A stretch of 64,000 nt of DNA from Sipunculus nudus (taxonomy: Eukaryota; Annelida; Sipuncula; Golfingiida; Sipunculidae): NCBI GenBank assembly GCA_026874595.1, contig CM049318.1:14553241-14617240 (forward strand), in the 5' to 3' direction. The notes below the pieces were generated by a model. It worked only from the letters and a program-made list of their open reading frames with translations, did no database searches and had not been told where the DNA came from. Shown piece after piece: positions 44,580 to 57,579 of the stretch (the stretch's first letter is position 1; each line of letters opens with the position of its first letter). The position numbers and the translations under genes are program-made.

Positions 44580-47500
44580 AACTAGGGACCTATGGGTCAC
44601 GACGCTCAGCTGTAATATATGATAAAAAAATATTTTTTAGAAATGAGGCACATGCTGGTTTTGTGTGGTAATAAATATAAGCTGTATTATGAGTTGTGGG
44701 TGTTTAGCTTATGTATGATTTTGATAGGATCTTTGGAGACAGGGAAGAGGATTGATTTCATTTATTTTATTAACAAATGGAGTGCTATTGTCACACAGAT
44801 TTTGACTTGGCCATATAACTTATAAGCAGAACATATAATATAAGAGTTTAACTATTTATTAAAAAAATTACAAATATTGTCCCAAATATAATTTTTATTA
44901 AATATAATAAGAGAATCATATGATTTTTTAAAATGAAATATAACTGATATGATTATTAAAATAATATTAAAGAATATATTCATGAATGCATTCATGAATA
45001 CATTTTGAAAGTATTTGCACGAGTATTCATATACCATGTCTGGTATTTATTCAGTTTTCACCAAACAATGATTTTGAGAATGCAGAATATACAAAATTCA
45101 CACATTTAAATAATGATCATAAGTACCTGGTTTTATGGCTTTTATTAATATTAAAAAATAACTGTAAAAAATTCATTTTGGACTAATTTCACATCAATGT
45201 ACACACTAGACACAGTAGGAATCTAGATTAATATTATCAACTGCATCTTTGTCTATCATTTATTTCCTTCATATAATCCCTAATGATTAGTAATGAATAA
45301 TATGATTTACTTCTTTATCATTAAAAATGAACTGAAAAATGCCATAGGTGACTGCATGGTGTTATTTGGAATATGTGACATTCTACCCATCAATACAAGA
45401 TTCTTATATCATCAGTAACTGCAAGTTAATTTCCTGTTATTATAAACTAACAAATTCCTTTTCTATTTTTCTTTAATTTGTTATTAAAAACCAAGAAAAA
45501 TTTAATAATTTATTGTTTATTGTTATGTTGTTGGTTAAAACTACTAGATGAGTTGGGTTGGACACCTGGATCAACTGTGGCTGGCCATAAGCTGCCTGGA
45601 TTCTCGCCTCAAGCGTTCATAATTTGATGAAAGGTCAACAAGGTCAACATACAGGTGACACAAGAGGGGCTGGAGAGAGCCAAAGTCTGACAGGGTCTCA
45701 TAAAAAACATTAATAAAAGCTACAATATTTGGCCAATTTCTTTCAGCTTTCTAAACTAAAAAGCTGAAATCCTTATGTGTGCATGATATGAAAATTATAT
45801 CAACAGTGCTCTCAGGAAACAAACATGCCATGGTCACAGTTGGGCAAAATTTATGGTACTAATTTTATATTTATACTAATAACTTATAAAATTTGAAAAA
45901 TTCAGAACTAATTTTGGGTATTCAATTGAATCTTGATTAAATAATGTTACATCCCTGACAATAAAATCTCTAGCTTCAGCAATGCCCTTGTTAAGGGAGT
46001 AAATGAAATTACTCCGCCAACAGTGGATAATGTTTTTATGATGGCCACACAAAATTTTAATAAGATTAATTGTTGAGAAGTATATTGAACAGTTAGGGAT
46101 TCTAGTGGTAATTTTCAGTATCTATCAAAAAGGTGGAGCCATCAATTCAAATCCTTTTTGAGTAAAAATGATTCTATATGTAGACAATAAGGCGGTCAAC
46201 GCCGGTTAAGGGAACGGGCGATAATTGGGGTTCTCGAACAAAGGGAAGGAAAACCAGAATTCTATAAATTAAATGTGGTAAATGTATTCTATGTTGTTTT
46301 TCTGAGGATTTTTAGTATAAATGGCAACAATCTCTATGGTTAAATCACCAGTGGTAGACCATGGGAACGCTCCATGAATACGGTACTCATAATGTTCAAC
46401 CGGGGATTGTTTACAACATGACGGAAACTAGAGGTCACGGGGTCACAGTTTTTATGGGGCTTCATATCATACTTTACAAGCATGGTATCTATAATGAAAC
46501 ATAATATCATAGTGTATTGGAATTTATTTTGCTCCTCAATCACTTTTATTTTGTATGTAGTAAGAAATAAATAGCAATTTGTACGGGAACCCATCATGCA
46601 CTGCAAACCGGAAGCTGAAAAACAACCAATCACCACCCAGGTCTCATCCTTAAGAAGGCGCTCACAAAGCCCCTCATGGCAATTGTTTACATCCACTCGA
46701 CTGATTACCAACAGCTTAGATCACTACGGCGAGAGACTACCAACTTCAACAACAACCTGAGAGATTAGATCCCACCACCACCCCAATCTCCACCAGTCAA
46801 GCACTCAGTGTTCAAATTCAATGTTTTGTATTTTGCTGAACTAATTTTAATTCTTTCATTATCACACATTTCATTTAGTAAGAATTTAACATTATTTAAG
46901 TACGAAGCCAGTAACCTGGTTATTTGGCTTTATCTTCATTGTTTTACTCGTCGAGGCTGGAAGTGCAACATGACCTGCTTAACATTGTAAAAATAATTTT
47001 AAATTGTATGCGTATTGTCCCCCACCTTCCCATCAAGAGGAATGGGGCATAAAAAACTGCAATCTTTCATTATCTGATAATTGTACTTTCAAAATAAACC
47101 TCGGCCAAAAAATTTTTCCCACAATTGAATGTCTTGTGTAGTCTGTCAAACCTTGACGGGAACAGAGCAAGTGACTGGTTGTGTATGACTGTGTTTGATC
47201 CCAAGGCTGAAGAAAACATGAATGTAATAGTTAAAGTCCCCCCCCTTGGGTAGGAGATTTTGAGCAGTGTGGGCTATCATAAATATATTTCTTGATTTTT
47301 TACAAAGTGCATTTTGTTTGGGCCCATAACTTAAAAAAATACACAATACTGACATCATTTCTGGCATGTGCATAGTGAATGTATAGAAAAATATGTATAT
47401 TATATATGATCAAAGTCAGATCAGTGGTTTTGATATTAGGCAGTCTTAAAGTGTAACAATGGGGTTTTTAATGGAAAAATGAAGTTTTTCATTGATATCT

Positions 47501-48388
47501 CGAAGGAATTAAGTCCTAGTGACCAAATTCTTGGCATGGTAGGGGATTTTGGAGAAATCTAACTGTATGCCAAATTTAAGGAACTTAGAGCTGAAGCTCG
47601 GGAGCTGAGCTCTAGCAAACTGCATAACACTAGCAATATGTGACATGGTGCTTGAAAACTTGAATAAAATCTACAGTTTTTGATCAACTGGTTTCAAATT
47701 TTTGGTGTTAACAGTTGAAATGCTAACAAAAACATGCTGTGAAAATTAAACCCACAGCAGTTACAGCAAAAAAACGTGCCATGGTCAAAGTTGGGCAAAA
47801 TTTAAGGTACCAATTTTTTATTTTTGCTAATATTTTAAAAAATTTAAAAGATTTTGATCTAATTTTGGGTATACAATTTAATTTTGATTAATAAAAGTAA
47901 TATTACTGGAAAAAAAGTGCTTAGCTTTAACAAGTTTTGTGTTAAGTGATAAAATTTCTTTCCTGATTATTTACAAAATGCATTATGTTTGGGCCCATAA
48001 CTTTTTTAAATTATATAATACAGACCTAATTTCTGGCATGTACATAGGAATTATATAGAGGATTATTTATAGGAAATATGAGGAAAAACAGATGAGTGGT
48101 TTTGATATTAGGCAGTCCTGAAGTGTGAAAATAGGTTTTTAATAAAAAATTGAGGTTTTCCCTTAATTTCTCAAAGGAATGAAGTCGCAAAGACCCAGTT
48201 TTCGGCTTGGTAGGAGATCTTGGGGACATCTAACATTATGCTGAATTTTGGATTCCTAGGTCTTGCGGTTTCAAAACGTGCCACATCTACGGACGGACGG
48301 ACGGACAGACGGATGGACAGACGGACGGATGACGGGCAATGGACCACGACTATAGCTCAGATGACTTATAGTCAGCTGAGCTAAAAAT
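44580..48388 (+). mobile_element. HINE-like element, copy 5 (complete ends, with insertion)
   Basis: Starts AACTAGGGACCTATGGGTCA, then CGACGCTCAGCTG. Ends with a GACG microsatellite (about 48290-48330), a hairpin at 48354-48382 and CTAAAAAT. The core is type B and shares long stretches with copy 2, for example around 44990-45020 with 7290-7318. A 1.26 kb insertion at about 46015-47278 interrupts it. Confidence 0.75.
46015..47278. mobile_element. Unidentified insertion inside HINE-like copy 5
   Basis: The core of copy 5 is interrupted between GTTAAGGGAGTAAATG and AATATATTTCTTGATTTTTT, which adjoin in other copies. The inserted 1.26 kb starts near TACTCCGCCAACAGTGG and has no visible terminal inverted repeat. 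It contains a minus-strand open frame of 123 codons (46340-46711, starting MVISRVDVNNCHEGLCERLL) with no recognised similarity. It could be a composite of several old insertions. Confidence 0.4.
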
Positions 48389-48394
48389 TATATA

Positions 48395-48969
48395 AATAAG
48401 GGACCAATGGGAATTAAGGTAAAAATCTTAAAGAATATCAAATGGAGATAAAGTCTAAGAGGAAATGGGAATATAGGCCATGGCAGGTTGATATGATTGG
48501 TTTGTATTGAAGAGTGAGATATTGTTGCAAATAATATTTTGTGACCAAACTATGCGTTTCCTGATGTTAAACCTGAAGCATGTGAGCAGTTTGTGAACAT
48601 AAGATGTATAATATTACCATGATCATTGGTTGTTTTTTTTTTAATAAATTGTTGAAAGTTCAGTAATTACACATTTGTTCATTGGACCTATTTTTTATAA
48701 TATATATATATATATATATTATTAAATATATGTATTTTTCATTTTTTAATGTAAACAGCTGAAATATAACTAACGCCTCCAGTCCACAGATGCAAAGACG
48801 TGGTGGGAAAATTCAACAATGCTTACAGGATAAAAATTTTCCACACAATTACTTAATATTTAAAACAGGACAGACAGACTGATAAACAATCAAAGCTGAT
48901 AATATATAAAGTTTCAATTATTTCTAAATTGTTTTTTATTATATCATATTTTTGAAAAGTTCAACATCT
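48395..48969 (+). mobile_element. HINE-like 5' fragment (copy 8), head-to-tail with copy 5
   Basis: Starts AATAAGGGACCAATGGGAAT, a decayed family 5' end, only 6 bp after the 3' end of copy 5. Text around 48440-48660 (GATAAAGTCTAAGAGG, GGTTGATATGATTGG, ATTGTTGCAAATAATATTTT) matches the interior of copy 2 at 5845-5920. No 3' hairpin follows; family E sequence takes over near 48970. Confidence 0.55.
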
Positions 48970-50460
48970 GAAACCTCAATATAGTTGTTATAAAACATAC
49001 CTTTAATATGTAGAGGCCCCCCTGCAAGTACCGCTTTATATCCCAGACATTCACCTGATCTACTAGCTATACTGAGTTATTTTCTCTTTGTCAAGAAACC
49101 ATCTTGTCAAAGTAAAATCTTTCTGGTTTCATGTAATTGAGTAGATGGTTATAAAATTCAGATGAATTGAACCACCTCACTAAGGTAATGAGAAATGAAT
49201 TGTAAGTAAAACAACCGTTATCAAAACTGATACGAACTATTCAAAGGGACTGTTTGGTGATGGACTGGAGTACAACCTACAGGGCCTGGAGTGATTGGGG
49301 CTGTATTTTGCCCTACTACACACTGTGCGAAGTAACACTCGTTTAGATGTATACTTTTAATAGTTGATCCAGAGATTATCCATTTAAAGGACCTTGTTTC
49401 CCTGTCAAAGGAAGGTGATATAAAAATTTACCTGCCAGTGTTAGAGAAACTGGCATGAAACACTAAGAAGACTCTAAGCTAGGCCAAGCTTCACAACATA
49501 ATTTGACTCGCCCTGCTCGAAAAGTGTATGATGCACTCATGCACTTTTGAGGACAAGAATGAGTTTTATTAAGTTTACCAGTGAGTGTTAGAGAACCTGG
49601 AATAAAACACTTAAGGTATTGAAGATTCTAAGCTAGGGCCAAGCTTTACAACATATATATTTTACTTGCCCTGCCTAAAAAAGTGTATGATGCATTCACT
49701 TTCGAGGACAAGAAAGATCAGTATGCATGCCATAGACGTGTAAGCTGTAGGAGTCTTCTCCTGCCTTGTCCTGTGGGGTGTACAGACCTCCGTGACGTTT
49801 GGTGGGTCCACAGATGCTGTTGGTCATGCTGCTGGTCACAGTGATGATAAAGGCAAGGACTTCAGAGAAAGAAGTGGATGTCCAATCATTATACTGATGC
49901 TTGTTATTGCTGTGGTGAACTGGGACATATCAAATGACACTTTGCAAATTTTTGAACTTGTGACAGTTACAAAAGAAAAAAATTTTCCTGTTAAAAGAGA
50001 GGAGAATGTTAAGCTTACATCACCTTTGTTACAGTCTTGTTTGAAATCATGGCTTGAACCATTGGCTGAAGAATGGTTCCCTAATGAGCAATAAACCGTT
50101 GATTCAGAAATGATGTATACAAAAATTTTTGTCAGCTCCTGCCATGAAAAGTTGGCAAACACTGCTTTGTCCATAGCTTTGGGTTTGCTATCAAATATGA
50201 AGGGAGAAAGTTCAGTTGTGCAACAGTTTCCAGACATATGTCGAAATATCTACAAATTAAACAATTAAATCATCCAATGTTCAGAATGAAGCATTCAAAT
50301 GTACCTGTAGCACATATAAAATTACTTTCAACAGCCCGAGATATGTAATGGACACAAGGTTGACTTCCCACAGATCTAGGGCTCTAGCTGTCCTGCAAAA
50401 GATAGGGTGCACACACAGTGACTTCCCTAACACACACAGTGGAAGGTTTAACATATATAT
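48970..50460 (+). mobile_element. Retroelement-like family E, copy 2 (internally deleted)
   Basis: Runs in parallel with 58370-59621 and then jumps to the equivalent of 62425-62740, lacking the 2.8 kb in between. It carries the gag-like zinc-knuckle relic CYCCGELGHIK (about 49900) and the 3' text GTCAGCTCCTGCCATG and CCACAGATCTAGGGCT. No intact frame. Confidence 0.6.
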
Positions 50461-51357
50461 AAATATATATATACACCATAAAAACTCGTTTACAAGTCGA
50501 TCTCACATATAAGTCGAGTATAAATTTTCAGGTAACTATTAGATAATTTTTTTCAAGCCATTCTTGGGGTCAAATCAGGTCTGAAGCAGCATACATGACC
50601 ATCAAGAATTGTATGACAGTTAACTGGGGACAGGTGAATTGTATGACTGGCCATTCGTTTTTGACACTGATGACACTCCAATTTTTTTTGTAAACTATAA
50701 AATTGTCATTTGTTTTGTTGTGCAATCTTGTTACAATTATTGGGCATCATTAACATTCTAAGATAAATAAATATAACAGGTCAATACTTTTAGTATATTG
50801 CAGAAATGAAGATCGTCTGACACCCAGAATCAGTATGTGGGCGATAATAGAAGAGCCAAGAATTTCTCATACTTCCTGTCATTGCCCATTAATTCTAAAC
50901 TTCTAATGATTGTTCATGTTTGATATCAATAAAACATGACTGTTTATGTGAGGTAATAAAACAGAACTGTTTCTGACTGAACTACATTTTATATAATCTA
51001 AATTGTTAGGAAAGCACAAAGTTGGACCACGCGAGTCACATTAAAAGGCCACATGACACTGCAATCTGTCCTCAGCTGGTTCATATTTGTGGATCAAAGG
51101 TAGTAATTTTATTATCAGAGATTTTTATTATACATTCTGTGAAACCACAAGGCCTTAAACGACAGTTTTATTCAAATTCTTATTAACTCTGGTCTTCCTT
51201 GCCTGAACAGAAATACTTGTGAACAATTACATGTGATATAATTGCATATAAGCAGTGTAGATATCTAGCATAGCGAACCACAGGGAGAGAGCAAGGAAGC
51301 AAGGGCTACAAGCAAACAACACGTCTGTCATTCTTTGATCAAACTCCATTTTCCTAT
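50461..51357. other. Spacer with a small-transposon-like end
   Basis: At 50476-50530 the text ACCATAAAAACTCG, then ACAAGTCGA and CATATAAGTCGAG, resembles in inverted form the sequence at 57400-57486, suggesting termini of a dispersed MITE. The rest to 51357 has no recognised feature. Confidence 0.35.
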
Positions 51358-54300
51358 CATTAGCTCAGCTGACTATAAGTAATCTGAGCTATAGTCGTGG
51401 TCCATTGTCTGTTGTCTGTCTGTCTGTAGATTTTGCACGTTTTGAAACCATAAGACCTAGGAATCCAAAATTTAGCATAATGTTAGATGTCCCCAAGATC
51501 TCCAACCAAACCGAAAACTGGGTCTTTGCGACTTCATCTGTTTTCCTCATATTTACCATAAATATTCCTCTATATAGTTCCTATGTACATGCCAGAAATT
51601 AGGTCTGAATTATATAATTTAGAAAAGTTATAGGCCCAAACGTATTGCACTTTGTAAACAAGGGACCCATGGGTCACGGCGCTCAGCTGATCGTGATTGG
51701 ACTATAAATGTTTCTCCACTGTGATACTATATCGAGTCGATAAAGCTTATGAATATCATGTACATGTTGGGCTATTATAAAGGAATGTAATGTAATATGT
51801 GAGTAAATGATAAATGAAATTACCTGACTGATGGATTAATAGAGTCAAATAAAGTGGTTTATTTTTTATTTATTTAGGAGGGGTTGAAAATTTTGATATA
51901 TTTGAGCAAATATGAATGCAATGACAGCAGTAATAAGCAGTAGTAGATGATAAGGCTATTTGTTGAAGGATCTAAAGTGTATGGTAGTCTGCAAGCATTT
52001 AATTTGACAGATATGATGTTATGATTAACTATGCTGATGAAGTGATTTATGAATATGTGACTGTATGACACAATATCTCTTTAGTCTTGACAAGGTACAT
52101 TATTGTGATGCCCACTATGTCTACATATTACACAATATTGACATAATTTCTGGCATGTACATAGGTACCTATGGACGAATAGTTATACAAAATATTAAAG
52201 TATGAATATATCTGATTCATCTTGTTCTTGCTTACTGAGGCTGACTTTGGGATGGGGTTCGGAGAAGGGATAAGTGAGGGCAGCACGAAGGTGGATGTAG
52301 AAATATTCTATTGTAATGTTTTTTTATTTATATAAGAATATGAAAAGCTAAGAGGAAAGGAGCCCTCCTACTTGGTTATAGTAAAGTTCTAAATATATGA
52401 TTGCAAACTAATACTCTGACAAGACTGTCATGAAGAAAAACAGTAAAAGTTTTGAGATACTGTGTTGCATACGAAAATTTACAGATGGACAGGCAAGTGG
52501 ACAGAATGGACTAATACCTTTATTTCACTTTCAAGAGAATAATGCATTTAAGTTTATATATAATCCTATTTTTTTAAGCAGATCCACTTTTTCCATTAAG
52601 AAGTTTTTATCTGTATCATTTTTTTTATTTACAGGTTTATAAATTTTTAATTAAAAAACCTGAAAATATAAGTTAAAATATTAGAATTGTTGCAAAAGTT
52701 GCAATCATTATATATACAGAGTAAAAAACATTGGGTCATATTATGCATACACATATATTTTATTATTTTTAAATCATAAATGTTTTAACTGATTTAAAAA
52801 AAAAAATAATGCCACAACGTGGCATCTACAAGAATATTCCTTGAATCACTATTAAAAAGTTTTGCATATTGGAGTTTTCAGGACATGCTTAATTTTATTC
52901 ACCAAAATAAAATAAAAGTAAATTTTAAAAAAAATAAAACATCTTTTCAAATAAAGTATACACACTTGGTTGAATGAGGGACAAACAATATCATTGTGCT
53001 AATTACTATCCCAGTTTTAATTAATTACTGGAATTAATAGTCAATTTCACACCTGGTGAAATTTTTACTCTTCTGAAGTAAGGAATTACTTATCTCATGA
53101 ACATCCAGACTTTCACAGCAATACACCACTTTGTGGACACAATTAAATGTACACTTTAATCATTGTAACCCTGGTGGTTCAATACAAAATCTAAAATGTA
53201 GCATGTCCAAGAATAAAATAAAATAAAGAAAAATTATAACATTCATCTAGTTTATGCACCAGCTGGGGGGGGGGGGGATGAGTGCAGGGCGAGGGGAAGC
53301 CTGCTAGTAGTGGCCAAGCTGGGCCAAGGTAAGCTGCCTGGGGTGGGTTACATAATGCAAGTGAAGGCTGTACTACTAGGTGGGCTAGATGTAAACAACA
53401 CTTGACATGGTGTGTGAAAACATGAATAAAAGCTATTCATTCCAATCAATTTCTTTTGAAAGTTCAGATTTTAAAAGATTAAATCCTTATGCATATATGC
53501 TGGGAAAATTAAATCAACAGTGCCAAAGTTGGACAAAATTTGAGGTATTGTTTTTTATTTATGCTAATAACTTGAAAAATTTGCAAAATTCAGATCTAAT
53601 TTTGGGTTAACAATTGAATTTTGATTAAATAAAGTTATATTCCAGAAAAAAGGTCTCTAAGTTCAGCAATTCTCATGTGAGTATATATATTTCCTGATTT
53701 CTTTAAAAAATTGCATTATGTTTTGGCCCATAACTTCAAAATAATACTCAATACTGACCTAATTTTTGGTATGTTCATAGAAAATGTATAAAAGAATGTG
53801 AATACTAAATACGATCAAAAACAGATCAGTGGTTTTAATATTAGGCAGCCTTAAAGTGTAACAATGGCTTTTTTTTATGGAAAACAGAGTTTTTTTCCTT
53901 AATATCTCAAAGGAACAAAGTCCTAATGACCCAATTTTCGGTATGGTAGGAGATTTTGGGGACATCTAAAATTATGTCAACAGCCTGGGGAGCATAGAGA
54001 TGTGCACTGAATGACCTACAGTCATCAAAGTGGACTGCTTGACAATGTAAGGGAATACAACAAGAGCCTCCAAAAAAATTCAATAACTAGCCTAATTTTG
54101 CAGCTTTTATTTTCAAATTTCAGATTTTAACAGATTAAATCCTTATGTATACATGGTGTGAAAATTAAATCCACAGTACTTACAGGAAAAAAACGTGCCA
54201 TGGCCAAAGTTGGGCAAAATTTAAGGTACCAATTTTATATTTTTGCCAATATTTAAAAAAATTTAACAGATTTTGATCTAATTTTTGGTATACAATTAAA

Positions 54301-56131
54301 TTTTGATTAATTAAAGTTGTATTACTGGAAAAAAGTCCCTACCTTTAACACTTTGGGTCTTAAGTGACAAAATATCTTCCTGTTTTTTTTACAAAGTGCA
54401 TTATGTTTGGGCCAATAACTTTTTTAAATTATATAATACTGACTTAATATCTGGCATGTACATAGGAACTATATAGAGGAATATTTATGGTAAATATGAA
54501 GAAAACCAGATGAGTGGTTTTGATATTAGGCAGTCCTGAAGTGTGAAAATAGATTTCTAATAAAAAATTGAGGTTTTTCCTTAATATCTCAAAGGAACGA
54601 AGTCCTACTGACCCAATTTTTGGCATGGTAGGAGATTATGGGGACATCTAACTGTATGCCGAAATTCAGATTCGTAGGTCCAACGGTGTCGAAACGTGCT
54701 AGTCTTATGGACGGACATCCAGACAGACAGACAGACAGACGGACGGACGGACGGACGGACAGACAGACGGACGGACGACGGACAATGGACCATGACTATA
54801 GCTCAGATGACTTATAGTCAGCTGAGCTAAAAATCAAGAAAAATATTAAGTCACTTAACACAAAAAAATGTTAAAGCTAGGGACTTTTTTTCATTAATAT
54901 AACTTGAATTAATCAAAATTTAATTGTATACCAAAAATTTAATCAAAATCTTTTAAACTTTTTAAAATATTAGCAAAAATATCAAATTGGTGCCTAAAAT
55001 TTTGCCCATATTTGACCACGGCACGTTTTTTCTCGTAAGTATATTTAATTTATTTAACACAGCCGGGAAACGTGGATTTAATCTGTTGAATTCTGAATTT
55101 GAAAGTAAAAGCTTAATAATTTTTCTAATTATTGAAGTTTTTAGATGCTCTAATGTAATTGCATTTTGTATATCCAAGACCCCACTCTTGCTCACTACAG
55201 CCTTGCCTAGGTAACCTTATTAGTGATGCCACACTGGCTGAACATCCCTGCTGTAATAGACATACACTTACTCTCATGGGCCCTACCCTAACAGCCCCCC
55301 CAAATAAACCCCCCCCCCCCCACCACCATCTCAAATTATATTGCAGTACATGGTTTGTTATTGTCAACTGTATTTCTTTAAATGTAAAGCTGTTTTTGAT
55401 CCAATGTGCCCACCTTTCTTGAAATATTAATTCAAGAAGTAATCCAAGAGATGCCACGTTGTTCTGATGTGGCATTTTATTTCCTTTTAAATAATTGAAA
55501 AAAATATAATTTTACCCATCAGTAGGCATAATTTAAAAATATATGAAACAAATCATGGATAAATAAAGGTGCAATTTAAAATTGTGAATTCTGGAGTGTC
55601 ATTTTCATATATTTATTGCTTTGCAAATTTAAAAAATATATTTTATAAAAAAAATTTATGTGTGCATGGTGTTCAATTTAAATATTCAGATATATATGAT
55701 ATACGGTAAATATATAGTAAAATTTATAAACTTTAAAAAAAAATGACTTAACAAAGAAAAAAAAAATAATCTAATGCAAGTATTTCTTCATTATTTTCCT
55801 GTCTCAGTAGAATGGAAATTACGGTAAAGTTATTCGCTTTGTTTTCCATCTCTCTGCCTGTTTTTAAATATTTTAAAATAATTTCATTAAAATTTATTTG
55901 TTATCCTTTACATATATGCAGAGGTGCTGTTACTCCCACCAGTCCCTGTAAGCACCATTGAATTTAAATCCGTATTCTGTATTTATATCTAAAGGTGATG
56001 TAACTCCCCCCCCCCCTTAGAGCCCTAGTTCCTGAGCACTGAGGATAGTATTTTTATTGCAACTTCAAAAAAGTTGATGCAGTTATAACTGTCACAATCA
56101 GCTGAGCGCAGGGACCCATGGATTCCTTGTT
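51358..56131 (-). mobile_element. HINE-like element, copy 7 (reverse), split by copy 6
   Basis: The 3' end lies on the left: hairpin 51362-51390 and a GTCT/GACA tract at 51403-51428. The 5' end lies on the right: minus-strand AACAAGGAATCCATGGGTCC from 56131, then GCTCAGCTGA. Its core is type B. Between 51657 and 54834 the element is interrupted by copy 6. Its own sequence resumes on both sides within a T-tract (minus strand TTGATTTTT ... TTTACAAAGTGC), which reads as TTGATTTTTTACAAAGTGC in the uninterrupted copy 5 (47290). The true length of this copy is about 1.6 kb. Confidence 0.7.
51657..54834 (+). mobile_element. HINE-like element, copy 6 (complete), nested in copy 7
   Basis: Starts AACAAGGGACCCATGGGTCA. 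Ends with a long GACA/GACG microsatellite (about 54710-54780), a hairpin at 54800-54828 and CTAAAAAT. 3178 bp, nearly identical to copy 3 at 12751-15904 over its whole length. Differences are mainly single bases, A-tract lengths and a longer microsatellite. Its insertion into copy 7 shows that it moved as a unit with these ends. Confidence 0.85.
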
Positions 56132-57389
56132 TTATGAAAGTTTTAGTGAGTGCGATATCGATTTGAGGTTGAACTTCAGTCTATTTTTGCCTGAGCTTTG
56201 CTTAAGGCCGCAGTCATTCACTACGATTTGGGTAATTTTGAAGTAGAAACTTTCGGAGTGATAATTACCCCCTGTACACAGGTGAACAGCTTGACCTAGT
56301 TTGGGGTTTCTTGCATCAGGCAGCCACCCCTGTACCGAGTTAGCCACCAAGGGTGACTGTAAATGTTAGATATATCTGAGAGTGCATTTTATAGTCACCA
56401 CCCAATGTACTTGGGTGAAATTCTGACCTCTGTATGATCTGTGTTTAAAGGGAGAAAACCCCTCAGTAATTCGAGTATCTATATTTTTAACACAAATTCT
56501 GTTATGATCAGCTAATTGCATGAATTCTCTGCTTAATTAAGTCCATAACTCCTATAAAAAGGGACCAGTACACAAAACATTGTCACCACTACATATACAT
56601 TATAACTGCTTTTGTCATGGCGGTTATGAGCAGTTCGACCAGTGTCTTCTTAGACCAAAATACACAATAACTAAAGTAAAATGCATTTACAGTTGCCAAT
56701 ATGTTGCAGTTGTATTGAAAATTAGATACTTTTGCCATGGTGAAGAAGTTTTAATGTCACCTCATTGGTAACACTGAAAATAAAACAGAAAATATTTTAC
56801 GGAAAATATGATCGTGTCGCAGTCAAATACTAATTATATCTATATATGGGGAGGCGACGAAACAGTTTTCCGTTAATGGTGCAAGACGGCTAGTACCGAG
56901 TGAGCGCTAATTGGTGCTGTAATCAGCGTTTTGTCACCTGTCTGTAGTTCAGATAGCAGTTCATATGTTTGCTAGTTTGCACAAGCACCAATTGGTTTTG
57001 TGGAGAAATTCTGTAACAGAATTGGATGTCAAATACACAAAGGTCGATGCCCTGGATAAAATCCCATTCAATTACGCAATTCTCGTGCCTCTTGCACTCG
57101 TACTTAATCGCTCGTGAATGAAGCTCATTATTGCAAGATGCAATAATGCATCCATGTTTGTCAGGAACCATGTAAATTGCAAACATTTTAATATACTGCA
57201 TTACCCAAATGAAAGAACAGTGTAAATGGTCAAACTTTGAAAGAAAATATTGTTCGGAAACCTAATTAGACTCTTATTTTTTACTGAAAGGGCAACTAGT
57301 GTACCTGACTTCCCTGGAAACGGATATGTAGTGGTCAATCAGTTAAGACATTAAGGCAGACAAAAGTTCGTGCAAAATTTGGCATCTCA
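56132..57389. other. Gap, nothing firmly recognised
   Basis: Contains an inverted pair around CTAATTGGTGCT (56908) and AGCACCAATTGG (56983) that could form a long-range stem, perhaps from a small foldback element. No coding region was supported. Confidence 0.3.
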
Positions 57390-57486
57390 GGCTTAGACCC
57401 TCACATAAGTCGACTCACCTTTCTTCGGTTAATTTTTTTTAACAACTTTCTTGATGTATATGCGGGTTTTTACGGTTTTTACGGTA
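57390..57486 (-). mobile_element. MITE-like terminus
   Basis: On the minus strand: ACCGTAAAAACCGTAAAAAC, then CCGCATATACATC and, further in, GTGAGTCGACTTATGTGAGG. Terminal repeats of this kind (ACCGTAAAAACC with ATAAGTCGA motifs) recur at 50476-50530. It directly adjoins the microsatellite that opens family E copy 3. Confidence 0.4.
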
Positions 57487-57540
57487 GAGAGAAAGTGAGA
57501 ATGAAAGAGAAAGGAACAGACAGACAGACATAGATGAACT

Positions 57541-57579
<39 letters not shown>

